A DNA stretch of 12,825 nucleotides from Helicobacteraceae bacterium (GTDB lineage: Bacteria; Campylobacterota; Campylobacteria; Campylobacterales; Sulfurimonadaceae), in the NCBI GenBank assembly GCA_027068615.1, contig JAMOQV010000008.1, positions 1 to 12,825 of the forward strand, written 5' to 3'. The notes beneath the pieces are model-generated. The model made no database searches, was not told the origin of the DNA, and saw only the letters and a list, made by a program, of their open reading frames with translations. Within the stretch, counting starts at the first letter, position 1, and each line of letters opens with the position of its first letter. Of the stretch, positions 6,433 through 12,825 are shown piece by piece. Both the position numbers and the translations under genes were made by a program.

Positions 6433-7368
6433 CTAATTTTTTGTCAATGACATCTCTGTTTCCATAAGTTTTATCTCATCATTTGCATAAATTCTTATTT
6501 CATCGTCAGCTTTTAGCTTTTTAGCATCTATTTTATTTGTATAATCTATACTACTAAGTATATGTTTTATACAGTTTATACGAGCTTTTTTCTTATTATC
6601 AGAACGGATAATAGTCCAAGGTGCATGATCTGTATGAGATGCTAAAAGCATAGAATATTTTGCTATTGTGTATTTATCCCATAAACCTTGAGACTGTTCA
6701 TCAACAGGGGAAAGTTTGTATTGTTTTAAAGGGTCTTTTCTTCTTTTTTCAAATCTTTTTTCTTGTTCCTCTTTAGATACAGAAAAGTAAAACTTTAGAA
6801 TTTTAATATTAGAATTAACAAGCATTTTTTCAAATTCTGGTACTTCATGTAAAAACTCTTTATGTTCCTCTTGAGTACAAAAGCCCATAACAGGTTCAAC
6901 TCCACCACGGTTATACCAACTTCTGTCAAACATAACTATCTCACCAGCTGATGGTAGATGTCCTGCATATCTTTGAAAATACCATTGTGTTTTTTCAGTA
7001 TCACTAGGCTTGTTTAGTGCAACAACTCTAGCTCCACGAGGGTTTAAATGCTCTGTTATCCTTTTTATAGTACCACCTTTACCAGCAGCATCACGACCTT
7101 CAAAAATCATTAGAACTTTTTGACCTGTTTCTTTTATGTAATTTTGCATTTTAAGAAGCTCTATTTGAAGCATTCTCAATTCTTTTTCATACTCTAAAAC
7201 TTCTGTTTTAACCCAAATAGAAACTCTTTTCTTCTTTTTATTTTTGTTTCTTTTTTCGTATTTTACTTTTATTTCTTCTTCTGTTTGTCTTCTATCATCA
7301 TGAACAAGGTCTTTTATCTGTGTTTCATCTTTAAATTCATCTTCTATAATTTTTCTTTTTCTTCCCAT
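6433..7368 (-). CDS. ppk2: Polyphosphate kinase 2 (PPK2 family, one domain)
   Basis: The 311-residue protein is a P-loop kinase of the PPK2 family, which moves phosphate between polyphosphate and nucleoside di- or monophosphates; many members favour making GTP or ATP from polyphosphate. Walker A is FEGRDAAGKGGT (89-100, Lys97, with Asp93 a conserved catalytic residue). The Walker B region is IVMFDRSWYNRGGVEPVMGF (144-163, Asp148/Arg149). The lid is the basic stretch RFEKRRKDPLKQYKLSPVD (195-213). The length and single domain fit the class I type also known in Campylobacter. The N-terminus (1-50) is highly charged with a Lys-rich patch (41-48) and may be a flexible tail. An AAAGGA (7378-7383) precedes the ATG. 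Whether it favours nucleoside mono- or diphosphates cannot be read reliably here. Confidence 0.93.
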   Translation of the reverse strand: MGRKRKIIEDEFKDETQIKDLVHDDRRQTEEEIKVKYEKRNKNKKKKRVSIWVKTEVLEYEKELRMLQIELLKMQNYIKETGQKVLMIFEGRDAAGKGGTIKRITEHLNPRGARVVALNKPSDTEKTQWYFQRYAGHLPSAGEIVMFDRSWYNRGGVEPVMGFCTQEEHKEFLHEVPEFEKMLVNSNIKILKFYFSVSKEEQEKRFEKRRKDPLKQYKLSPVDEQSQGLWDKYTIAKYSMLLASHTDHAPWTIIRSDNKKKARINCIKHILSSIDYTNKIDAKKLKADDEIRIYANDEIKLMETEMSLTKN

Positions 7369-7389
7369 TTATAAATATCCTTTGTTTAG

Positions 7390-7395
7390 ATTATA
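7390..7395 (-). promoter_or_regulatory. Weak candidate -10 upstream of ppk2
   Basis: TATAAT on the minus strand lies in the 46-base gap between the AsmA-like gene and ppk2. No good -35 is seen and the leader would be only about 15 bases, with the ribosome site at its very start. ppk2 may equally be read from the upstream AsmA-like gene. Confidence 0.25.
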
Positions 7396-7414
7396 CAGTT
7401 TTTTGTTAAATGAT

Positions 7415-10099
7415 TTATAATTTATTTAATTTCAATGGTAGCGTTAAAGCTCTTTTTATTATATTTAGAGGTGCTATCAATATATCTGTTGTTAATAATG
7501 TTTCAACTTTTGGATCATCTAAATTACCACTAAGTTTTACTCTTGTAGATAAAGAATCTTTATTGAGTATAATATACCCAACTAAGGGTATTTTAGAAAG
7601 GTTACTTCCTATATCAGATTTTAGTGTTAGATTCATATCTATATTATTTGTTAAAATATTTATATTTCCATTACCAACTATACTTAACTCTTTTGATTTT
7701 AAAAAAGCATCATATATACTAAAAATATTATTTTTTTGTTTAAATTTTATGTAAGAAGTTTTTACATATATACCATCTTTGTTAAAACTAGGAAGTGAAA
7801 AAGTTGCTAAAGATGGGATAGTATTTATAAAGGCTAAAGTATTATTTAATATTTTATATTTTAGTATTGTAGCATCTTGTAGATAAAGTTCACCAGCATA
7901 TTCATCTTTTTTACCTCTTATTGAGAAACTAAAATTACCACCTTTAAAATCACTATTATCAAATAGTTTTTCTATAAAAGTATCATCAAAATTTGAACCA
8001 TATAGATTGAATTTATCATCCTGATATGTAAATATTGCATGAGCATTATGATAGATTATTTCAGAAGAAATATTATTGTTTACAAAATTTAATTTGATTT
8101 TATTAGTAATTATTTTTTTCTTTTTTGATATAAAGATATCTGAATTATTTATATTTATATGTAAGCTTTTAAGTGATACTTTTTTTGTATCTTTATTATC
8201 AACTTTTTCTGATTTAATATTATTTAGAATCATTGGTAGATCTATAGATATATTGTTTATATATACAGTTTTTTGGTTTGTTTTTACATAAAAAGAGATT
8301 TCACTTTTATTTTTAAACAAACTATTAGAATTTTCATCTTTTATACTTAAATTATTTACATATAATGTTGTTGTTTTAGGATTAAATTCTATATTTGACA
8401 GAGCTATATTTAGATTATTATATTTGTAACTTATTTTATCTTTTGTTGATATTTTTATTGTTTTATCAAATACTAAATTTGCTTCTCCTTTTAGTTTATC
8501 TTTCAGGTTTAAAAATAAATTAGCTTTTTGTTCTTTTAAATTTACAATTCCATCTAACTTTGTATTAAATATTTTGTTTTTTATAGATATATTTTTTAGA
8601 TCTATTTTTAATGTATCTAAGTTAAAGCCCAAGATAGTTTTGTCAATATAAAAATTATGTCCATCTATAGACCAATTTGACTTATCTATGTGTATTTTAT
8701 CGTTATTTGGTCTAATTTTATATATAACATTAACTGGTTTTTGTAACTTTAAAGATAGATTATCTAAATTTATTTTTAATACATTAAAATTAATATCACC
8801 TTTTTTTTCTTTAGCATTATATTTAAATTTTACATTACTAAATGCTATATCTTTGTATTTAGCCTGCATATTATTAACTTTAACATCATAATTTTTTAGT
8901 AAAATCTTTGTATTAAATATATCTAAATTGAGACCAAGATAATCAAAGTTTGCTTTTTTAGTGGTAAAAATACCTTTTGATGTTATATCTATCGTTCTAA
9001 GATTTACTTTTAATTTTAAATTTGTTTTAATTTGCCCTTTTCTTTGTAAAAATGGTAGATTTATTTTATATGTGTTTAATATTTTTAATATATTTTTATC
9101 CAATTTTGTATCAAACAAAAGATACAATGTTAATAATTCTTCTTTTTTTGTAAAATCAATTTTTAACCAACTATTTCCAAGATATTTTTTATATGAATAA
9201 GCTTCTCTTGGTCTTATAAAAAATATACCATTTTTAAATTCTAAATCTGTTTTTTTTGTATGTATTGCATCTAAATTTTTGTGATATTTGTAGTCTAAAT
9301 TATTTGCAGAAGCATTTACATATATATTTTTATATGCATTTTTAAGATTATTATATTTTAACCATCCATAAGCATCATATATAGATACTCTAGAAGTAGT
9401 TATCGCATCTCTTGCCCAGTATATTATAGCATCTGGAAGGTTTAATAAATTTATTATATATTTTATATCTTTAATCTCTTTTAGAGAATATAGTTTGTAA
9501 AAAAGTTTTTCTTTTGTTGAGTAAGCTAAAAGTTTTAATGAAGCATCATTATGTATCTTTACATTTATATTAACTGTAATATCTGAATCTAGATTATTAA
9601 CTATAATGTTACCATTAATATGTATATCTCTTTGTTTATCATAAAAGTTATTGATTTTTAAATTTAATTTATTGTCTTCATATTTAAAATAAGTATTTAG
9701 AGAAATTTCCTTAGAAATTATTTTTAGATTATTTGATTTTTCTGTATAAGAAAGTGAGAAATTTAAGTTATCATAGATAATAGATTTTATTTTTATAGAT
9801 TCAAATAAAGTTTCTATAAAAGTTGTTTTTGATATATAATTTTGTATATCTTTAAAAGTTATTTTAGATTTGGTATCTGATTTTGATATTTTGATATTTT
9901 CAATATTAATATTTATTTTTTTATCCCATTTTATGTATAATTGCTTTATATCAATATTTACAAAAGATACTTTATCTATAAGTAGTCCATTTTGTAAAAC
10001 TAAAAACGAAATAGAAAGCATTAAAAATATGAATAATATAAAACTAACAATTATAAAATGGATTCTTGATATTGTTTTGATTATCGTACTGTCATTCAT
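7415..10099 (-). CDS. AsmA/YhdP-like inner-membrane-anchored periplasmic protein
   Basis: An 894-residue protein with one N-terminal membrane anchor (about 13-36) followed by a very long periplasmic part made of short alternating beta-strand-like segments, as in the AsmA/TamB/YhdP group. The C-terminal part (about 690-885) carries the family's AsmA-like C-terminal pattern: GGNFSFSIRG, GNGNINILTNNIDMNLTL (809-826), KIPLVGYIIL (836-845) and LSGNLDDPKV (856-865). Members of this group form long hydrophobic grooves and, in E. coli, YhdP, TamB and YdbH together support phospholipid movement to the outer membrane; that role here is inferred. The composition is extreme in Ile, Lys and Asn with AT-rich codons. 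The ATG is supported by AGG six bases upstream, and a later start would lose the anchor. It heads a probable unit with ppk2, plsC, pdxJ and pdxA, and overlaps mltG head to head. Confidence 0.85.
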   Translation of the reverse strand: MNDSTIIKTISRIHFIIVSFILFIFLMLSISFLVLQNGLLIDKVSFVNIDIKQLYIKWDKKININIENIKISKSDTKSKITFKDIQNYISKTTFIETLFESIKIKSIIYDNLNFSLSYTEKSNNLKIISKEISLNTYFKYEDNKLNLKINNFYDKQRDIHINGNIIVNNLDSDITVNINVKIHNDASLKLLAYSTKEKLFYKLYSLKEIKDIKYIINLLNLPDAIIYWARDAITTSRVSIYDAYGWLKYNNLKNAYKNIYVNASANNLDYKYHKNLDAIHTKKTDLEFKNGIFFIRPREAYSYKKYLGNSWLKIDFTKKEELLTLYLLFDTKLDKNILKILNTYKINLPFLQRKGQIKTNLKLKVNLRTIDITSKGIFTTKKANFDYLGLNLDIFNTKILLKNYDVKVNNMQAKYKDIAFSNVKFKYNAKEKKGDINFNVLKINLDNLSLKLQKPVNVIYKIRPNNDKIHIDKSNWSIDGHNFYIDKTILGFNLDTLKIDLKNISIKNKIFNTKLDGIVNLKEQKANLFLNLKDKLKGEANLVFDKTIKISTKDKISYKYNNLNIALSNIEFNPKTTTLYVNNLSIKDENSNSLFKNKSEISFYVKTNQKTVYINNISIDLPMILNNIKSEKVDNKDTKKVSLKSLHININNSDIFISKKKKIITNKIKLNFVNNNISSEIIYHNAHAIFTYQDDKFNLYGSNFDDTFIEKLFDNSDFKGGNFSFSIRGKKDEYAGELYLQDATILKYKILNNTLAFINTIPSLATFSLPSFNKDGIYVKTSYIKFKQKNNIFSIYDAFLKSKELSIVGNGNINILTNNIDMNLTLKSDIGSNLSKIPLVGYIILNKDSLSTRVKLSGNLDDPKVETLLTTDILIAPLNIIKRALTLPLKLNKL

Positions 10100-10973
10100 G
10101 TATTACCTAAATAAGCCTATAAATACCCCTGAAGTTTTATACATACCAAATGGGTCTATTAACAAGATTATAACACATTTAAGTAATAAAGGGATAGCTG
10201 TTTGTAAATTGGATTCTTTGATTTTAAGAGTTTTGGGTTCTCCTCAACATGGTTGGATTAATTTAGGTACAACAAAAATGACAAGAGGTGATTTTTTATA
10301 TAAATTAACAAATGCAAAAGCAGCACTTCAAAACATAACATTAGTACCTGGTGAAACAACATATATGTTTTTAAATCAATTAGCAAATAATTTACATTTA
10401 GATAGAAATAAGTTACAAAAAGAATTTGAAAAACAAACATACATAAAAGAGGGTGCATTTGTTCCAAATACATATAGATTACCAATAGGTATAAAAGAAA
10501 AGGAATTAATTCATATTTTATTGACACATTCTTTAAAACAGATGAAAAAATTATCTATAAGATTTTTTGGAAATTATAATCCTAAAAAATGGTTTGAATA
10601 TGTAACTATAGCCTCAATAATACAAAAAGAATCAGCTAGTGTAGAGGAGATGCCCCTAGTGAGTTCTGTTATATATAATAGGATACGAAAAGGTATGAGA
10701 TTACAAATGGATGGAACTTTAAACTATGGAAAATTCTCACATCTAAGAGTTACTTCAAAAAGGATACGCGAAGATAAAAGTTTTTATAATACTTACAAAT
10801 ACAGAGGTATCCCTAAATATCCAGTATGTAATGTTAGTTTTGAAGCTATTCGTGCAGCTGTATTTCCAGCTAAAACAAATTACCTCTATTTTATGAAGTC
10901 AAAAAATGGTACACATGATTTTAGTAGTAACTATTCTACACACTTGCGTAACATTCGGCGTGCTACAAAATGA
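10029..10973 (+). CDS. mltG: Endolytic murein transglycosylase MltG (YceG family)
   Basis: With the ATG at 10029 the product is 314 residues. MltG cleaves nascent peptidoglycan strands in the periplasm near the inner membrane and is thought to set glycan chain length. A single N-terminal helix (about 6-26) anchors it. An N-terminal LysM-like region (about 35-90) leads to VPGET, then EGAFVPNTYRLPIG (131-144), the catalytic segment ASIIQKES with Glu181, YNRIRKGMRLQMDGTLNYG (196-214), YNTYKYRGIPKYP (223-235) and the C-terminal NYLYFMKSKNGTHDFS. The family more often has EKE where this has QKE, and GLPPGPI where this has GIPKYPV; the catalytic Glu is kept. The frame is open back to 9870, but the added residues show no family feature, so I reject that start. 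Starting at Met24 (10098) would destroy the anchor. The first 71 bases overlap the AsmA-like gene on the other strand. Confidence 0.93.
   Translation: MNNIKLTIIKWILDIVLIIVLSFMYYLNKPINTPEVLYIPNGSINKIITHLSNKGIAVCKLDSLILRVLGSPQHGWINLGTTKMTRGDFLYKLTNAKAALQNITLVPGETTYMFLNQLANNLHLDRNKLQKEFEKQTYIKEGAFVPNTYRLPIGIKEKELIHILLTHSLKQMKKLSIRFFGNYNPKKWFEYVTIASIIQKESASVEEMPLVSSVIYNRIRKGMRLQMDGTLNYGKFSHLRVTSKRIREDKSFYNTYKYRGIPKYPVCNVSFEAIRAAVFPAKTNYLYFMKSKNGTHDFSSNYSTHLRNIRRATK
10106..10108 (-). promoter_or_regulatory. Ribosome site fixing the AsmA-like start
   Basis: On the minus strand TTAGG sits six bases before the ATG at 10099, a good Shine-Dalgarno position. It supports this start over later codons and hence the head-to-head overlap with mltG. 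The same bases encode MltG residues on the plus strand. Confidence 0.6.
10167..10175 (-). promoter_or_regulatory. Extended -10 promoter for the AsmA-like operon, inside mltG
   Basis: The minus strand reads TGTTATAAT, an exact TGn-TATAAT extended -10 of the kind common in Campylobacterota, where -35 elements are often poor. Transcription would start near 10160, about 60 bases before the AsmA-like ATG. It lies wholly inside the mltG coding region. No -35 match was found. Confidence 0.5.
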
Positions 10974-10999
10974 AACAAAGTAAATATTATCTATCTTAG

Positions 11000-11008
11000 T
11001 GATATGAT
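11000..11008 (+). promoter_or_regulatory. Candidate extended -10 promoter for isocitrate dehydrogenase
   Basis: TGATATGAT fits TGn followed by TATGAT (5 of 6 to TATAAT) in the 66-base gap between mltG and the isocitrate dehydrogenase gene. Transcription near 11015 would leave a 25-base leader with GAGGA (11029-11033) six bases before the ATG. No terminator for mltG is seen in the gap, so read-through from mltG is also possible. Confidence 0.45.
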
Positions 11009-11039
11009 TCTGGTTATAAACTTTTATTGAGGATTAAAA

Positions 11040-12825
11040 ATGTCAAAAATCATTTGGTCAAAGATTGATGAAGCTCCGGCTTTAGCAACTTATTCGTTAT
11101 TACCTATCGTTAATGCTTTCACTAAAGCAGCAGGTGTTGAAGTAGTTACTAGTGATATTTCACTAGCTGGTAGAGTATTAGCTGCTATGGGTCTTGCAAA
11201 AGATGAATTATCAGAATTAGGTAAGGTTGTTTTACAACCAGATGGTAACATCATTAAACTTCCAAATATTTCTGCTTCTATTGGTCAGTTAAAAGACTGT
11301 ATCGCTGAGCTTCAAGGTCAAGGTTATGATATACCTGATTTTCCTGAAAACCCAGCAAATGCAGAAGAAGAGGCTATAAGAGCTAAGTATAATACTTGTT
11401 TAGGTTCAGCAGTTAACCCTGTTCTTCGTGAAGGTAATTCAGATCGTCGTGCTGCTAAAGCTGTTAAGAAATTTGCTCAAAATCATCCTCATAGGCTTAA
11501 ACCTTTTGCTGAAAATTCAAAAGCTTATGTTGCTCATATGGCTGGTGATGGTGACTTTTATGGTAACGAGAAATCAGTTACTATAGATAAAGCACAAAAA
11601 GTTACTATCGCTTTAAATGGTAAAGAATTAACTACTATTGATGCTCTTGATAAAGAGATACTAGATGGTACTTATATGTCAGTTGCTAAACTTAAGTCTT
11701 TTATAGCTAAGTCTATCGAAGATGCTAAGAAAAATGGTGTTTTATGGTCTATCCACCTTAAAGCTACTATGATGAAAATCTCTGATCCTATTATGTTTGG
11801 TCATGCATTTACAGTATTTTTCCAAGAAGTATTTGATAAATATGCAGATGTTTTTGCTGAATTAAATGTTAACCCTAACTTAGGTATGAGTGATTTAGAG
11901 AAGAAAATTGCTGGTCATGCAAAAGAAGCAGAGATCAAAGCAGCATTTCAAGCAGTAGTAGAGTCTGATAATCCAGAAATCGCTATGGTTGATTCTGATG
12001 CAGGTAAAACTAACTTCAATGCTTCAAATGATGTTATCATCGATGCTTCTATGCCAGTTGTAGTTCGTGAAGGTGGTAAGCAGTGGAATAGAAAAGGTGA
12101 TGCAGTAGAGTGTGTTGCTGTAATTCCTGATGCTACTTATGGTATGTTTTATGAAGAGATGGTAAACGACTGTGTTAAAAATGGTCAATACAATGTATCA
12201 ACTATGGGTTCAGTTGCTAATGTTGGTCTTATGGCTCAAAAAGCTGAAGAATATGGTTCTCATCCTACAACTTTTGAACTTGCAGAAGCTGGAAAAGTTA
12301 CTGTAACTGCTGAAGATGGTACTGAATTAATGTCTTTTGATTGTGAAAAAGGTGATATTTGGAGAATGTCTCGTGCTAAAGATATTCCTATAAAAGACTG
12401 GGTTCGTTTAGCAGTTGAAAGAGCAAGTATTGAAAAAGTTCCAACAATTTTTTGGCTAGATGAAAACAGAGCTCACGATGCACAAATGATATTAAAAGTA
12501 AATGAGTATTTAAAAGATTTAGATACTGATGGTTTAGATATTCAGATAATGGAAATTGCTACGGCTACTAGATTTACAAATGCTAGAGTTAGAGAGGGTA
12601 AAAATACTATTGCTGTAACTGGTAATGTTCTTAGAGATTATCTTACAGATATGTACCCAATTTTAGAGCTTGGAACATCTGCTAAGATGCTTTCTATCGT
12701 TCCACTTTTAGCTGGTGGTGGTCTGTATGAAACAGGTGCTGGTGGTTCTGCTCCTAAACATGTTGATCAGTTCTTAAAAGAGGGTCATTTAAGATGGGAC
12801 TCATTAGGTGAGTTCTTAGCACTTG
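11040..12825 (+). CDS. icd: Monomeric NADP-dependent isocitrate dehydrogenase (3' partial)
   Basis: About 595 codons are visible, with no stop, of a family usually near 735-745 residues; the window edge cuts it. It belongs to the monomeric IDH type (Azotobacter vinelandii/Corynebacterium), unrelated in length to the ~400-residue dimeric enzyme. It catalyses isocitrate + NADP = 2-oxoglutarate + CO2 + NADPH in the TCA cycle, and the reverse in organisms with a reductive TCA cycle. Motifs: NPVLREGNSDRR (126-137, substrate Ser134), LKATMMKISDPIMFGH (240-255, probable catalytic Lys246), SDAGKTNFNASNDVIIDASMP (319-339), FWLDENRAHD (471-480, probable metal/substrate Asp480) and LLAGGGLYETGAGGSAPKH (556-574), which contributes to NADP binding. 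A strong GAGGA site six bases before the ATG confirms the start. Codons are clearly less AT-biased than in the AsmA-like gene and mltG, suggesting high expression. Confidence 0.96.
   Translation, partial: MSKIIWSKIDEAPALATYSLLPIVNAFTKAAGVEVVTSDISLAGRVLAAMGLAKDELSELGKVVLQPDGNIIKLPNISASIGQLKDCIAELQGQGYDIPDFPENPANAEEEAIRAKYNTCLGSAVNPVLREGNSDRRAAKAVKKFAQNHPHRLKPFAENSKAYVAHMAGDGDFYGNEKSVTIDKAQKVTIALNGKELTTIDALDKEILDGTYMSVAKLKSFIAKSIEDAKKNGVLWSIHLKATMMKISDPIMFGHAFTVFFQEVFDKYADVFAELNVNPNLGMSDLEKKIAGHAKEAEIKAAFQAVVESDNPEIAMVDSDAGKTNFNASNDVIIDASMPVVVREGGKQWNRKGDAVECVAVIPDATYGMFYEEMVNDCVKNGQYNVSTMGSVANVGLMAQKAEEYGSHPTTFELAEAGKVTVTAEDGTELMSFDCEKGDIWRMSRAKDIPIKDWVRLAVERASIEKVPTIFWLDENRAHDAQMILKVNEYLKDLDTDGLDIQIMEIATATRFTNARVREGKNTIAVTGNVLRDYLTDMYPILELGTSAKMLSIVPLLAGGGLYETGAGGSAPKHVDQFLKEGHLRWDSLGEFLAL

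Noticed and set aside
8076..9200. Several short open frames antisense to the AsmA-like gene
   Set aside because: Their Phe/Leu/Ile-rich translations are what the complement of Lys/Asn/Ile codons gives. No ribosome sites or motifs were seen.
9870..10028. In-frame upstream extension of mltG by 53 codons
   Set aside because: It lies antisense to the AsmA-like gene, has no visible ribosome site, and adds hydrophobic sequence without any MltG feature. The ATG at 10029 gives the usual short lead before the membrane anchor.
11015..11020. TATAAA as the -10 box for the isocitrate dehydrogenase gene
   Set aside because: Transcription would begin at or inside the ribosome site (11029-11033). The TGATATGAT at 11000-11008 leaves a more workable leader.

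Overview
The window reads as chromosomal DNA from a low-GC member of the Campylobacterota (Epsilonproteobacteria), most likely near Sulfurimonas, Sulfurovum or Arcobacter. This rests on the strong AT bias, the hemL-atpZ/I pairing, the pdxJ-pdxA pair of the DXP-dependent vitamin B6 route, a one-domain PPK2, a monomeric isocitrate dehydrogenase, and promoters of the TGn-TATAAT type. Genus is inferred; no database search was run. There is no sign of a mobile element, CRISPR array, tRNA, rRNA or phage gene. Coding density is very high, and the longest non-coding stretch is about 184 bases (1716-1899).

Layout. (1) 1-591, plus strand: the 3' part of a dihydroorotase-family gene whose catalytic residues look lost. 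It ends at a good intrinsic terminator that spans its own stop codon and that of the convergent gene. (2) 594-1715, minus: tgt (tRNA-guanine transglycosylase). (3) 1716-1899: a divergent promoter region with a near-consensus sigma70 promoter for hemL and a weaker one for tgt. (4) 1900-4017, plus: a tightly overlapped trio of hemL, an AtpZ/AtpI-like two-helix protein, and an unrecognised four-helix membrane protein with a highly charged middle. (5) 3983-10099, minus: a probable five-gene transcription unit, in transcription order an AsmA/YhdP-like envelope protein, ppk2, a PlsC-like acyltransferase, pdxJ and pdxA. The last three are joined by ATGA stop/start overlaps. (6) 10029-10973, plus: mltG, whose 5' end overlaps the 5' end of the AsmA-like gene head to head. 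(7) 11040-12825, plus: the first ~595 codons of a monomeric NADP-dependent isocitrate dehydrogenase, cut by the window edge.

Functionally the window mixes housekeeping metabolism with envelope work. PdxJ and PdxA make the pyridoxal-phosphate precursor that HemL and other enzymes need. PlsC makes phosphatidic acid, AsmA/YhdP-type proteins are linked to moving phospholipid to the outer membrane, and MltG ends peptidoglycan strands. These genes share one locus, which suggests, but does not prove, coordinated envelope growth. I do not see a clear new system. The points most worth a second look are the apparently dead dihydroorotase, the unknown membrane protein co-translated with hemL and atpZ, and the head-to-head coding overlap between the AsmA-like gene and mltG.
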